DNA from: Climacium dendroides | Lineage: Eukaryota > Streptophyta > Bryopsida > Hypnales > Climaciaceae | Reading direction: 5' to 3' | Length of the DNA: 64,000 nucleotides | Assembly (NCBI GenBank): GCA_950106755.1 | Contig: OX467086.1 | Coordinates: 23,268,001-23,332,000, forward strand | Shown: one piece after another, positions 1 through 13,120 of the stretch | Layout: each line of letters opens with the position of its first letter | Numbering within the stretch: the stretch's first letter is position 1 | The notes under the pieces: model-generated | The model's input: only the letters and a program-made list of their open reading frames with translations | What the model was told of the DNA's origin: nothing | The model's database searches: none | Translations under genes and position numbers: made by a program

Positions 1-2198
1 ATTGTAAAAGGGATACAAGTTTGAAATTGTGGTCTTTTCATCAATTGAGTAAAGATGGTGAAATGATGGAAATGGTGAGCAAATGGAATTAAAAACCAAG
101 TGAATATGACAAATGCTCGGTATGTCTTCAATGGCATGTGTTTTTGAATGCACCTTTCTCTCTCCTTTTTGAATGGTTGGAATCCAACAGTTTCAAGAAT
201 GGAAATTTGAAAGTTACAAATAATTTAAATAAAAAACTGATTTATATTCATTTCAATTAGTCTATCACCCATCTTGATTTATTAAACCTAATAGCTTAAT
301 ATTTTCAAAACCAACATAATCAATTGGCCAATCTTAATTTGGAATTTGGTTGATGGACATTTAAAAAATTTAGTTATAGGATAGTCAAATAATATACAAA
401 GATTGATTTGATTTGCAATTGGTCCTTGAATTCAATTCAATAATCACAATTTGATAAGGGTTGTAGTCAATAAGATAAAAACAAAAATTAAATTAAAAAA
501 TCATTCCAATTTGAAGAAAAAGAGAGAACCACAAACTTGATTGAAAAAACAAACTTCAAAAATTTTACATTGCACCTTATAAAGATGGATATGTTGGCCA
601 TATGTTATTCAAATCCATAAGGGAGATTTATCAATGACAGTAGGACCATGGATAAAACAAATGAATTATGCTCTCAACAATGAGTACTTACATGAATCTT
701 TTTAATACATAAATTTCTAAGAGAGGATATGATGGCCATATTACTTAGTTAAAAAAAATGACTAATTTGGGTTAACCTTTAGTAATAAATTACAAGAAAA
801 TAAATCCAATTTTTCTATTGGGGTTCTATTGAGTTGAGTTCAAAGTAGAAGGACAATGTGTTCTTGGAAAAATGGCAAGAAGAATAGAAGATTGTGTTCT
901 TAAAGCTTTTCATTTTATGTCTACTTCATTCAAGGTGTAGAAAAATTCTTTTGACATTGCTTTGTATAGTTTGGATTATAAACTAGTTTAAAGTATCAAA
1001 GTCATAAGAATTATTTTATAAGATATGTCTAAGAAACATGGAATTGCCTAATTATTATTTTTTTTTCAAAATGCTCAAAAGTTAAATGTTTTCATTTAAT
1101 GAGATTTTATAACTTAAACTTATAAAAAATTAAAAAATCATCAAAAATCATATTAATGAAAAAAAATTCAGAATTACAATCAAAGAAAATCAATTTCTAT
1201 TTTCCATAGACTTAAAAAAAATTAAGAAAAGTGACCTTTTATGGCCAATTTCCTTCCCCACTAAGTATTTAAAGACTAATGATATTTGTTTAAAAGATAC
1301 TCATAGTAAAAAACCATTCGTCACCTAGTACATTCCTAGTTTTACTTCAACACTTTTGATATGAAATCAAATCCACTACCTATATCTTTGTATTAATTAA
1401 TGAAGATATTTTTAAAAAATTTTAAATTTTTAAATACAATGTTCACACTCTTGATAATCTCATTTGTAAACGAATGCAATTTATTTATTTAATCTAAAAA
1501 AGTAATAATGTAATGAAGTGAGAGCAATATATCAATTTTTTGCTACAATAGTAAATGGAAAAAATTGATTTAATTTTTTATTATGTGCATGTTCAAAACA
1601 TTATAAAAAATTATTCAGTTTTAAATTTCTTCCAAACAAAGTAAGCAATTAAGCAAACAATAAATTTTATATATTGACTTCCATATTGATGGACATTGTT
1701 GGCTGGTCCTTTTGTTGTTGACAATCTGCTGCACATCCCATCAATATTTGCAAATTGATGACATATTTTAGACAATAAGAATTTGAATATGAATCTCAAT
1801 ACTTCGTCAATTAAGGCAAGAGAAGAACTTTTAGATGTGTTGACTTTGCAAATTTTTTAAACATGATATTGGGTTTTTTTGCAAGTAAAATTTCTTCAAT
1901 TTTAGTAAGTTTTTTCTTGTCAAAATTTTAAGGAGTTGAAAATTATTGTCTTCAAAGTATAAGTTTAAGATAAATTAGTTTGATTGAAATCTTTAAATCG
2001 ATAGAAAAGTAAATGAAAAATATTTCCAACTTGGAAAAATCATCCATGTTATATTAACATTTAACATACTAAATAAATAATATTAATTTTTTTTTAAAAT
2101 TTGATAGGAATTTTTTTTGTTGTTAAAATCTATCTAAAATAGATAGGAAATTGTAATTTGGTTTTTATTAGCCACTTTTAGTCATTGTGCACACCTTT
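1..2198. other. AT-rich intergenic DNA
   Basis: Strongly AT-rich, stop-dense in all frames, with many homopolymer A and T runs. I see no splice-linked coding exons, no RNA gene and no clear element ends. The one 62-codon minus ORF near 1.6-1.8 kb has no recognisable domain. Confidence 0.6.
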
Positions 2199-2732
2199 CT
2201 ACCTGCGAGGACAATGGCGATGGCCACGGCGATTGACTGGACGAATTCTCCTATGTTTATATCTCTTTGGATTGCAATGGTGGTGCATTCTTCGACGACG
2301 ATGGTGTCTTCTACGACGGTGGTGTCTTCTGCGACGATGGTATCTTTGACTTTGCTTCCGATGTCGGCGTCGACAAGGACAATGACAATGTCTTTTATAT
2401 TTCCTACGTGATGGCTTTCGATATCCTTTTTTATATCTCATAGCAGGTGGGCAATGGTAGTGTCGACGAGAAGGCACATCTTTGCTTGAATCTAATTCTT
2501 TTCCGCTTGCAAATTTTGCAAGTTTGAAATTTGGACCAATTTTTTGTAGTTGTCCTGTTTGTACCAATCCTGTTAAGGTTGATGTAAGCATCTTTTTATT
2601 AATTCCATCTAGTTTTTTATTGTGAGTTGCTTCTAGATGTTTGCAAATCTCAGCAAGGCTAGTGCCCTTCCGTTGCCTTATATGGATCACTGCATCCCGA
2701 ATCATTGTACTCATTGGAAACACCATGGTCAA
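2199..2732 (-). CDS. Short ORF with linker-histone (H15) winged-helix-like domain; possibly a gene remnant
   Basis: Open frame of 177 codons. Residues about 10-75 resemble the H1/H5 globular domain: a helix starting MIRDAVIHIRQRKGTSLAEI, a middle helix ending in LTSTLTGLVQTGQL, then a wing-like KIGPNFKLA. This fold occurs in linker histones, plant HMGA proteins and single-Myb-histone telomere proteins, where it binds DNA. The tail (about residue 95 on) is odd: Arg/His/Cys-rich, encoded by short near-tandem units around 2290-2350, not the Lys/Ala/Pro-rich tail of H1. A frameshift may therefore separate the domain from its real tail. No Myb or AT-hook is visible. It is isolated in AT-rich DNA and apparently intronless. 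Domain call is inference from pattern; function unproven and it may be a pseudogene. Confidence 0.4.
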   Translation of the reverse strand: MTMVFPMSTMIRDAVIHIRQRKGTSLAEICKHLEATHNKKLDGINKKMLTSTLTGLVQTGQLQKIGPNFKLAKFASGKELDSSKDVPSRRHYHCPPAMRYKKGYRKPSRRKYKRHCHCPCRRRHRKQSQRYHRRRRHHRRRRHHRRRRMHHHCNPKRYKHRRIRPVNRRGHRHCPRR

Positions 2733-4730
2733 TATATTTTTCTTAAATTAAAATCATAATATAGAAAAATTGCTCACATTCAACAAATTTTTTTTAAGTT
2801 ACAAATCAGAAGTTTCTATATTTCTAGCCTCCAAAATCTTAACTCCATTACCATTATCCATTGTAAACTCATCACTCATTAGTTACTTTCATTGCATTTA
2901 ATCAATTTTGACATTTGTATTAGGCTTCAAATGCTTTGGTCTCTTTACAAGTGAAAGGTCACATCCCTTCACCAAGTGCCATACCTTTCAATCATGTAAT
3001 ATGTTTATTGAACTTTTGAGTAAAAGATTGATTTTTAAAAAGTTTATGAATATAACAAGGTTCATTTGATTTTCATTACAATGTAAAAAGTGATCATTGT
3101 AAAGATTTAATTCAACATAAATTAAATGTTTTTTTGCAAAAAGGTCCACATGTCATGGTATGATTGGTTTATGATAACATAGACGTATCAGTATTTGATG
3201 TCAAAATTCAATTTGGCACTTCCTTACTAAAATCTATCCTCTCATGTATTGGACATTATGAATACTTTGGATATAAATATAGAGAGCAAAGTTGAATAAT
3301 GGTCTCTATTGTTGCATTATTAGATGTCTTCATTATTCATAATTACGACATTTACAAATGTTGATTCAATGTACAACTTGGTAGCCTAATACATAAAAAG
3401 ACTTGTCTATAAAATATAATCTTTGATTCTCCTATACAATCGTCTACTAATGTAAAAATAAAATGAACTGATAACTATTAAAACCCCTTGAACTTTTTTA
3501 AATAACAAGTTTTAGAATTTGACCTAAATTTGTGAAATTTTAGAATTGTCTTTACAAAGCACAAAGACTACATGACCTTATAGATATACTTTCAAAAAGT
3601 GAGGATTATAACCAATTGTTTTGAATCCAATTGGAGAACAATCTCCATGTGAAAAATCTAGTTAAAGACATTTAAGTGATTACATGTGAGCTTGAGCCAT
3701 ACTAAACTAAATTAATTCCAAAATACATTTGTTCATCTCTTGGTTTGAAGTTTTCTAAAGATCTTTAAAATAAAAGTTGGTGAAATAAACTTGAAAAAGA
3801 TTTATAAACAAAAGTTGTAGATTTTGAATTTTGGATTACATATTGTATAGATTAATTTATAATTGATACCTATAAACAATATTTGAAATTAAAAATTTAA
3901 ATTCCTTCCAAAATATAATAAATTACATCCAAAATATTGAAAAGTTAAAAGTATATTTCAAAAGTGGATCTGTAATTATAAAATTCTGAATGTAAATAAT
4001 ATTTTAAAGTCAAAAATGAAGGCTTTATGGCTTTTTGTACTACCATTATCAACAAAAGATTTTAGACTTTAAAGAATGGAAATTGGTAATAAAATTATTA
4101 ATAAAACTATAAAATTATAAAAAATTGAATTAAAAACTGACAATATTGCAAAAGATAGTTTTCTATTTTAATATTGCAATAAATAAAGACTTATACTACC
4201 TTGTAAAAAAACCAATTTTGTTTACAAGTGAAAACTACGATAATGTCTAAAATGTAGAATTAGTATGTACTTTCCTATGATGAAAGTCCAAATTTCTAAA
4301 CTTTATATAAAATAATTAATTTTTAAATTTTTGTCATCTTGATCGAGTACACTTCCAACTCTTTAGATGATCTAGTAAACTTAAGAAGAAAAAATCATCT
4401 ATCCTTTGTACAGATTTTGACCTTGCCTAATCACCTACAACACTAAAAATAGCCTAAAGTTTTTAAGAGCAACTTATGAGAAGTGATGAGTTTATTATAG
4501 CACAAATTTTATTTAAAAATTGAACATTACAAACTACCAACAACCAGAAAAAATTGTAAACTATCAAATTTTTATTCCAATGATAACCTATGGGATTTTT
4601 GTATTGACATATATAGGGTTCACTTTGTGATAGTAAGGTACCTTAGAAGCTACAACTAAAAATTGAAGCCATGACATGATCGATAGAAAGAAGCCAAGAT
4701 CAAATGGAAATAGGAAGATTTAAAGCATGG
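2733..4730. other. AT-rich intergenic DNA
   Basis: No coding exon, RNA gene or delimited repeat that I can support. Base composition matches the first 2 kb. Confidence 0.55.
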
Positions 4731-5228
4731 GGTTCTAGGATGACGTGTATGCATGAGTTACAAGTGGATGAAGTTTGAAAATTCAAACTTCATCCATCAA
4801 TTGCCGCTATTTTTAGTTTGGTATGAAAAAAAAAAGACATATTTAGGAAGGGTTTAGAAGCATCTTCGAGGTGGTCTATTTACTATAGGCCAAAAATAAT
4901 TGGAAGGTTGGAGAATTGGTGCTTTTTGGCACAAGTTTGGCAAATTTGGAATTTGGAATTTGGAGAGAGAGAGAGGGAAAGAGGTTTTGGAATGATTTGG
5001 TAGCTTTGGCATTGTGTCAATGTATGTACTAATGATGAAAATTGGCAATGCGAATGGGTCCTTTCCACGGGATTCTAGGATGACATGGCACTTCTTGGTT
5101 GCACATTGTATGCATGAGTTACAAGTGGATGAAGTTTGAAGATCCAAACTTCATCCATCCATTGCCGCTATTTTTAATATAGGATGAAAAAAAGACATAT
5201 TCCAAAAGGGTTTAGAAGCATCTTCATT
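4731..5228 (+). repeat. Two diverged direct repeats (about 140-160 bp) with an internal inverted repeat
   Basis: The stretch at about 4731-4868 recurs at about 5070-5228. Both copies run from TTCTAGGATGAC through ATGCATGAGTTACAAGTGGA to GGGTTTAGAAGCATCTTC. The second copy carries about 22 extra bases. Each contains a small palindrome, GATGAAGTTTGA then a few bases then TTCAAACTTCATC (one mismatch in copy 2). Short ORFs overlapping these copies are therefore repeat-derived. Confidence 0.7.
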
Positions 5229-8200
5229 CTTCAACAATTATTTTAAAAAATAAAGTCTTTTATATTTACTTCAAATTGTTAATGTCTTAAAGCCTTAAAT
5301 TATTTTTAAAATCCATGCCTTCAAAAAATTTAGACATTGTTTTAAATTTAAACTATTAAATAATTTATCTAACTTCCTTTTATAATAATAATTGGAAGAA
5401 GCTTAAATTTATTGCCAGCAGCTAGCTTTCAATAAGGGTTTATCAAATAAACACCCTAACTTTATCCAGTAGCCAATGACTTACCATCTAGCCCTGGTTT
5501 AAGAAATTAAATCCAGAGCCTTTGTGTAAAGCCAATGCAATTTCCTCCAAGCATTCTTCAACAATTATTTTTAAAAAACAAGACGTGTGGGCCCTAGAGA
5601 ATCACATACAAAAACAATTTTATATGTTTAAGTTACAATGTAAGTCAAAATCAAGGAGACACAAAATTAGGGTTAGACCAATGTGTTGGCACATGTGCTC
5701 AAAATGTAGTAGTGTAGCTTGTGAAAGAAGAGGCATTAAAATGGGACATGTCAATGAAATAGAAATTGTTTTAGTAATAATGTCTTGATTCCTTAAAGAC
5801 CAAGGCCTTTTCCCCCAAAAAAACACTCAAAATTGTTGTTTCCATTGCAAAGGGTAAATAATTTTGAAAATTATTATTTTGGGATATCTAATCAGAGGAT
5901 ATTACACTTAACCAACATAAAAATGTGTGGATCAAATTTCAAAAATTTAGACCCCACAAATTGTGAGATATTTTTGTTTAAAGTGGAGAAAACAAGTTTT
6001 TTGGTACATTGCGAGACTAAATTATTTGACTTTGAACCTTCTTAACTTAAATTTTTTGCACTACAAAGCTTTGAGTTTTAAATATTTATTGTGGGAAATT
6101 GAGTTGAGAATCTTAAAAAAAAAGATTAACTTAATTTTCATTTTTAAAACAATTGTTAAGTAGAAGTAGGTACAAGATAGAAGGAAAATCTAAATTATTA
6201 ATATCTCTAACTGAAGATGGAATTAAAATTCACAAATCCCAATGGTGATAGCAAGATGACCCTTGCTTAAACTAATATAGTAGAAAACTATCCTATTGGT
6301 TCAACATTCAGGTGAGTTCACCTTACCCCCTAAATGCCCAAGGCCTTTATTGAGCTTTTAGGAATCTGCTCTAAATTGAACAAAAAGACAACATTTTGAT
6401 GAGCTTTATCAAATTTTTTTGAAATGTAATTGTACGAATTCAATTTAGACATGTTAGAGATTACTTGGGAAAAGGAAATACAACAATATCACTTATGGAT
6501 TGAAAGATTATAATGTTTGATCATGAAGGTGTTAAAACTGCAAAAGTGACTTGAAGTCTTTTGATTCTCTTTTCACATATCAAATTAAAAAAGTTGGTTT
6601 CCAAAAAAATATGAGTTTAAAGGACCTAACATGCATAACCCCAATCAATTTATGGCTTCACAAAATCTATTGTACAACTTTTTAAATGAATTTTTAATGT
6701 CATGTGATTTTTTTATTTAAGATCTAGTGTATTTGATGCTCATCTCCAAGACTTAATAGATAATTAGAATAATTCATTGTCCATCGTACCACCGTCTAGT
6801 AAGTTGAAGGAGATAATTATATATTGGACTTGAATGTAGAGAGAATAGCACTAGTATACATCTACAAAACTATTAAGGAAATGTTTTTTGATTCTAAACT
6901 ACTGGATGATGGTGGAGAGGTACACAAACCAAATGACATGGTAGCAAGTTCAAAACATGGTGGTGACAAGTGGTTTACCTCGCATGAAAGAAGCCCCTAT
7001 TCCTGACAGAAATCTTTGTAGTGCGTTCTTCAACACACTTGTTTCAAAAATAAAAAATAAAGAATAAAGTTTAGTTCACCAGCTCTAAGAGCTTTGTTTG
7101 CATTCTTGTAACTGAGCGGCTCATTGAGGATATTTAAAATATATTGACTTCCTGCACCAATGTACGGGGAGTACTAGCATTTAGATACAAGTTAGCCGGG
7201 TGAAATTAGGAATCGTTGAATTGATTTGAAAATCTTTGGAAAAAAGTTGACCATTTAAGAGGAAATTCATTAGAGAGAAAAATAGGCAATAATTATTTAT
7301 AAAAGGTGTAAACATCAATTCAAAGCTCTAACTATAGTACTACATTGATTTGTCTTATTAGTAAGTGGGAAAAAATAAGGGTCAAGTAGAAAATTAGTGT
7401 CACCTAAAAAATTAATGTCACCATAAAATTTTATTTGAGTGAAAATTGGTACAATATGCCTTTATTGATTCATCCTACGCTAATTCAAAATAATAGTTCA
7501 ACTTTGGTAAATTAGTGTCACACACTATAAGGACAAATCAGTGTAGCTGTTGCCAAATTAACTAAAGATGACTTGCACTACAAAATTAATCTACAATGAA
7601 CGAAATAAAGCAAGGATTGCAGCTAGTTTCAACAAAAATTTGATGGTTGCACACCAAGCATGGGACTATGTACTCTATAGTTACGTACATTCTTCACACC
7701 AAGGATTCTTTTTTCAGGAGCTCCTTATGAAAAGACTATTACAACTCCAGACCATGAAAGTTTTCCCATCATATATACAATCCTAAGCAAATCAAACAAG
7801 CTGCAAGAGGTTTATTCACATCCTTCGATTCCAATGAACACCTCCAATCCACCACTACCGAATTATGAAATCAACAACCCATGCAACAAAGTGCACCAAC
7901 AGGTGGAATCTGTTTTGAAATCTCAAAAGCTCCAATTGCAACCATAAATTAATTTATTTGAAAAATCAATTTATTTTCAGCCTCCAAAATTTCTTCCTCA
8001 GTATAGTTACTCGTGGCCGAAAATTCGTGATACCATTCCAATACTCCACTTCCTCGTCCTTGTTGATGAACAACAACACTCTATCATAAGCTTTCCTAAC
8101 TTCTTCTTCACTTCCCTATTACATACAAGTCCAGATCAACCTTCACAGACATGAGACTATGGAATCGACCAGAATTAAAGCCTTGGACTGAAGGTGAGTT

Positions 8201-9307
8201 GATGTTCTCTCTTGAAACACCATAGCCACGATCGATGTGGCAGATTTCTATGTTGGTTAGCACTTGTTGTCGATCTATTGAACTAGTACGCAACAGATTC
8301 ATCATTCATGCTTTGGAACAAGGCATTAGAGAAAATCTAGACTCTCCATAAGGCCGCTAAGAAGTGCCGAAAGGGACCCTTTCATTACATTTATTTTGGC
8401 TTGACAATGATTTTTCCCCTATTGTTGTTCATTGTCAGTTTTGAGCATTGATTACAAAAATAATACTACTTAAATGTATGTACTAATCGATTTCATGATA
8501 CTTGTAATTCTTGGATTGACGGGCTTGTTTGTTGCAGTCTGACTTGCCCGTTTTTATACCCTGACATAAGTCCACTGACACATAACTATACATAAAAAAA
8601 AGAAGTAAAAGCGATAGTCTTTCACGAAGTTCACACAAGCTGACACAGTGACAAAGATGCTATCCTTTTCTTAGCTCCGTAGGACTCTCCAAATAGAGTG
8701 GCTTGTCAAAGCTTGACGGCCTTCTGGAGAGTCCAAGATTTTTTCTAACGGTGGTTCTTCATTTCTAAGTCAATAGCTTTAATATCTGAAGCGTTACCAA
8801 AGTTTGAGAGGTCGTTTCCTTCACCTGAGCCCTCGCTGATTTGTTTCTGAATAAGAAACTATGGTGGCTACTGTACACAGTACCGTAAGATAGAAGCATC
8901 TAAACTGTTTGTTTACTGGGGATCGATGAAACATACAATTTAGGTGCTTGCTTCTCTTGTTGATAGTTCTTGTTGACTGTTGGGACTCGCTCTCTGTGTC
9001 CATGTGACATAGTTCGTTCGAATGATAAAAATGACATGCCAATTTGATCTTTGGATATCTGGAGTTCTTCAATTTTCATGTTAACAGTATTTAAAGTGGT
9101 AGCAAAAATGGGAGGGAATTTTCCTTGGCTCTGCAGTTTTCACCCTCACTGGTTTTTGTTTCTGGCCTTTGATCTGGGTATGGATGGGTGCACTACTCTA
9201 AGATGGAATTACATCTGAATTGCTTGTTTATACCTGAGAATGAATTGTACAACTTAGGTGCGTGCTTCTTCAGCAATGTAGGTTTTCTACTTTGAATGAT
9301 CCTCTTA

Positions 9308-9309
<2 letters not shown>
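5229..9309. other. Intergenic DNA, partly less AT-rich (8.0-9.3 kb)
   Basis: A short phrase (CATTCTTCAACAATTATTTT) occurs at about 5225 and again at about 5550. From about 8.0 kb the GC content rises, and ORFs of 65-83 codons appear on the minus strand (8108-8305, 8821-9072), but none has a recognisable motif or splice-linked neighbour. This could be an unrecognised non-coding transcript or an old gene remnant; I cannot support either. Confidence 0.45.

Positions 9310-9384
<75 letters not shown>
9310..9384. repeat. (AT)n microsatellite
   Basis: About 37 perfect AT dinucleotides. The overlapping ORF that encodes alternating Ile-Tyr is an artefact of this tract. Confidence 0.97.
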
Positions 9385-9387
<3 letters not shown>

Positions 9388-10430
9388 ATTATAAGAAACA
9401 TGTTGACAAGAAAGTTGATGAGGTTATCCAGGTTCAGAATGACAAAGGGAAATTGTAACGAGTTCATAACATTCTAAAGCCAGGCATCCAACTTTGAATG
9501 GGACTAATATAGATTCACGGGTTCACTTGATATGTTTTTGATAAGAAGATGATGCTGGAGAGAATTTTAGTCGGCCCAACTTTCAAGCTACTTAGGGTGT
9601 GTATGTCTGAACTACGGAATGTTTTTTTCGTCGAGGAAACTGTAGATGCCAAAAAACATCTTATATGCCCAATTTGAATCATTTTTCCAAAAGTTATTGG
9701 CCTCCAAAGTTTGCAGCTAGTCAACCCTGATTTGCCCGATTCGTCCATGAACAGTAAGATTCTATCCGATATGACAACCGTGGCTCACTAGTCTAATGGA
9801 CGAAGGTCCCAAGATTCATGTGATCACAGTCTTTTGATTCCTCTCGCTAGCATATTTCTACAACCAGCACAATCAGAGGTCCGTGAATTTGCTATACAGT
9901 CAAGGTCCAATTCATTTACGAACTGCCTCTTTTGAGGCACTCAAATTTCGTTTTACAATGTAGAGTATAATTGATAGATTTTGGAAGAGATAATTATCAT
10001 TGCATCCTTACAGAATGGCACTCAAGCCTACAAAATTTCAACTTCAAAAAAAACAAATCTCCATTTTGGGTGAATTTTTAAAGTTCATTTTCATGGCTTT
10101 ACAAGATATTTTATTGCAAGCAATTGGTGGTGAATTTTTAAAGTTTGATTGTGGATATATGTAGGGAGCATTCATACACACATCTTACCCTAGGCAAGTT
10201 TTTCCAGAAAAGTTTTACAATTCCTTCAGTCTATAGAGTTTTAAGTGTTAGGATGACAATGTCCAAATTTTGTAAGAATAAATATTTCTTCATTATAATT
10301 AGATTTTTTATTTGTCACTCATGTGGTAACTAATTTGGTACATTTGAGCATGGTGGTACAATTTCTTTGCCAAAATCTAATTCAAAATATAGAGATATCT
10401 ATTTCACAAAGTTTGGTATTCCGCGCTAGG
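9385..10430. other. Intergenic DNA upstream of the RING gene
   Basis: No gene recognised; a 77-codon minus ORF at 9515-9748 has no known motif. A 16-base phrase (GGTGAATTTTTAAAGTT) occurs twice, near 10070 and 10128. Confidence 0.45.
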
Positions 10431-10482
10431 TTCCCCGCTAGGTTCCGCGCTTGGTTCCGCGCTTGGTTCCGCGCTTGGCTCC
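10431..10482 (+). repeat. Short tandem repeat, about 12-14-bp unit
   Basis: Four to five near-identical units of the type GGTTCCGCGCTT, the first two slightly different (GGTTCCCCGCTA). This GC-rich array marks an abrupt change from AT-rich DNA to the GC-richer leader of the RING-H2 gene. Confidence 0.85.
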
Positions 10483-11064
10483 TTCTCGGCCCTCGTCACT
10501 GCTTCCTCAATGCTCGCAGAGTCTCCCATTGCGACACCAGGAAGGTGTGTGTGCCTCCCTCGCTCGCTCGCTCGCTCTCACTGCCATTGAATTCGATCAT
10601 CCTGTCATGTCGCCTGTTTGCTTCCTTTGTGCCATTTCAATTGCATGTCGTGGTGCAGTGCAGTAGTGACGTGGAGTGGCGGAGGAAACGAGGGTTTGGG
10701 CTTGTAGTCGTCGCAACAAATGGGGTTGAGGGTTTGAGAGCATTTTTTCCAACCTTTCCAAATTTTTCTTCTTCTTTTTCAAGTAGAGCGAAATTGATGC
10801 GATGCGGTGACTGGAGATGGATCCTAATTTCCGTGGCAGCGAACTCGAAAAGGTCATAACGGAATTGGTGTTGTGGATGTGGAATAGCGTAAACTAGGGC
10901 AGCGCGTTCGAAAGTTTGTCGTTAGGGTTTGGGGATCCTTGAAGTGTAGTGTGTCAGCGCATTTTTTTGTTTTTTCGGGATTCAGGTGATTGTGGACACG
11001 GCAGTTTGAGTAGAGAATTCGTGGTCAAGATTTGTGGCTGGGAGAGGGCGGGAGGGTGAACACA
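10483..11064 (+). promoter_or_regulatory. Probable promoter and 5' leader of the RING-H2 gene
   Basis: GC-rich relative to its surroundings, with a (CTCG)n run around 10560-10575 and several out-of-frame ATGs. The position directly before the intact coding exon, and the absence of an acceptor-like sequence close to the ATG, suggest an unspliced leader. The transcription start cannot be read from sequence. Confidence 0.5.
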
Positions 11065-11532
11065 ATGGACAGGGACAGCAGGAATAGGGTTTCGTTTTCC
11101 TCTTCCACGACGGAGTCCGACATCGCGGCGCCGTTGATCCAGAATGGGAATGGGAGCTCCAGCAGCGGGAGTGGCAGCGGGAGCGACGGGGGCGGGGGGG
11201 CGCAGAGGGTTGGCAGCCGGAGCAGAGTCCAAGGCGCGGCGAGGTTTCTGCGTCGCGCGGGGAGCCGGCGCATGATGCGGGAGCCGTCGATGCTGGTGCG
11301 CGAGAGCGCCGCGGAGCAGCTGGAGGAGCGGCAAAGCGACTGGGCGTATTCGAAGCCTGTGGTGGTGCTCGACTTGATATGGAACTTAGCGTTTGTTCAG
11401 GTGTCGCTGGCCATCTTGGCAATGAGCAAAGAAGAAAAGAATTGCAATAAGCTTCGGGTGTGGATTTTGGGGTACGCGTTACAATGTGTCGTGCACATGC
11501 TTTGTGTTTGCTGTGAGTATCGTCGTCGGCAA

Positions 11533-11564
<32 letters not shown>

Positions 11565-12303
11565 ATTACAACAGCAGCAACAACAGGCGAATGTGAATTT
11601 GAATTCGAATTCTCCTTCAAATTCTTCTTCTTCATCTCCTCTTGTTCCTAATGGAGAGAATGATGTCGACTCCGGGTTCGAAGACGAGGGCGGATCTAAC
11701 GATGCGAGCTGGGCGAAGCGTCTGGAATCGGCGAATACCATGTTTTCATTTGTATGGTGGATTGCGGGATTCTACTGGATTACTGCTGGGGGCCAGTCGC
11801 TTTCCGTCGATGCCCCACATGTGTATTGGCTATGTGTGGTGTTCCTGGCATTCGATGTGTTTTTCGTTGTATTTTGTGTGGCACTGGCCTGTGTCATTGG
11901 CATAGCGGTTTGCTGTTGCCTTCCCTGCATCATTGCCATTTTATATGCAGTGGCGGACCAAGAAGGGGCGTCGGAAGAAGACATCAGTAGTTTGCCTACC
12001 GCGAAGTTCCGGAAAGCCAACAGTGACGAGAAAGCGAAAGGAGAAAAGGAGCGGCCACTTGCAGGTGTGATGACATACGTTGGAGCTTCGGAGAATCTGA
12101 TGGAGCGACCATTGTTTGAAGACGATGCAGAATGTTGCATATGTCTTTCGTCATACGAGGATGGTGTGGAGCTTCGCGATCTTCCGTGTTCCCATCACTT
12201 TCATGGTACGTGTATCAACAAATGGCTACGCATCAATGCAACTTGTCCTCTGTGCAAATACAACATTGTACACGGCAACAGAAATCGGACCGAGACAGTG
12301 TGA
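11065..12303 (+). CDS. Membrane-anchored RING-H2 E3 ubiquitin ligase (single exon, 412 aa)
   Basis: Predicted RING-type E3 that would pass ubiquitin from an E2 to substrates at a membrane. The ATG at 11065 is chosen over the upstream GTG of the same frame. Residues about 10-60 are Ser/Gly-rich and low complexity; hydrophobic segments lie at about 96-122 and 128-150; a cytosolic linker with a CAG/CAA-encoded polyglutamine tract follows at about 156-175; further hydrophobic segments at about 225-246 and 253-295. The RING-H2 is complete at 357-397: C357-x2-C360-x14-C375-x-H377-x2-H380-x2-C383-x10-C394-x2-C397, with Trp387 in the E2-contact position. The architecture matches the plant family of Arabidopsis At1g12760/At1g63170. 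No intron, frameshift or missing ligand is seen. Substrate unknown. The polyQ tract is a likely length-polymorphic site. Confidence 0.92.
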
Positions 12304-12854
12304 TGACGACCGCAAATTGCCGTTGTACTTGGCTATGACTCCCTGGAACAAAATCGTAGAAACACTCTACGTAGCAGGAAACTGTATGTGATCATGTGTA
12401 AATAACAGATGCTATAGGAAATTATAGTGCACTGCCTTAGTGATACCCGCCATTGAAAGAACGTGCACTTTGGATGCATGGAAACAACCCAGAGCCTGAT
12501 TCTAAATGGAGCCCCGCCTTTTAATTGCCTCAACCCATAGAGACAGTTTTTTTCATTTACTTTATGTGCAATCGGTTTTTGTGATTTTAATTGCAAAAAA
12601 CGTCGAGCTGCGCACAAGTCCTTTGTGTCAAATTCAAGACTCCCATATCAACTCTGTGCGTGGACTGGAAGTTTGGAGATGATGGAAAATGATTTGCTTC
12701 GACAATGGTGCCCTCAAATTTTTGCAGTTGATATTTTTTAAATGGGTTATCGTGAGCTATTTCACTGAGATGGCTTTGAGAGCAAGTTATTATTACGATG
12801 TGCAATGTACTCTTCTTATACTATTATTTATTTCAGGCTACACGTCCAGAGGTT
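12304..12854 (+). other. 3' flank of the RING-H2 gene
   Basis: Non-coding; expected to hold the 3' UTR and polyadenylation region. No confident poly(A) signal position can be chosen. The overlapping ORFs have no motifs. Confidence 0.5.
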
Positions 12855-13120
12855 TCTCTCTTCTATGAAGACAGCATGTTTGTTTGTTTTGTTTGTTTTG
12901 TCTGTTTGTTTGTTTGTCACGTTGAGATCTCCCAGACCGTGCGTCCCGACGCACGGTACCGTCGGAAAGCCCTCGGCGAGGAGGGAGGGGTGCACCGGCT
13001 TGGTTTTGTGGCGTTCCGACTCAAGGTGTGAAAGTTATTGAATTTTGAAGTATTTTTATGAACTAAATAATTAGAAAATTATTTTTATTTTTGTTTTGAT
13101 TGTGGCAACGCCACATGGTA
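12855..13120 (+). repeat. Dispersed repeat R2, copy 1 (about 265 bp)
   Basis: Runs from TCTCTTCTATGAAGACAGCA through a (TTTG)n-like run, CGACGCACGGTACCGTCGG, GAGGGGTGCACCGGCTT and AAAGTTATTGAATTTTGAAG to TTGTGGCAACGCCACAT. The same order of motifs occurs inverted at about 22348-22612 and direct at about 54568-54796. The inverted copy sits inside another transposon, so R2 is itself mobile or was. Its terminal structure is unclear. Overlapping short ORFs are not genes. Confidence 0.8.

Noticed and set aside
9262..9477. 71-codon ORF with Ile-Tyr repeats
   Set aside because: Translation of an (AT)n microsatellite.
10323..10859. 178-codon plus-strand ORF before the RING gene
   Set aside because: Runs through a short tandem repeat and simple CTCG repeats; low-complexity translation; better explained as leader/promoter DNA.
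10982..11741. Long minus-strand ORFs (up to 217 codons) opposite the RING-H2 gene
   Set aside because: Antisense shadows of the GC-rich, polyQ-coding exon.
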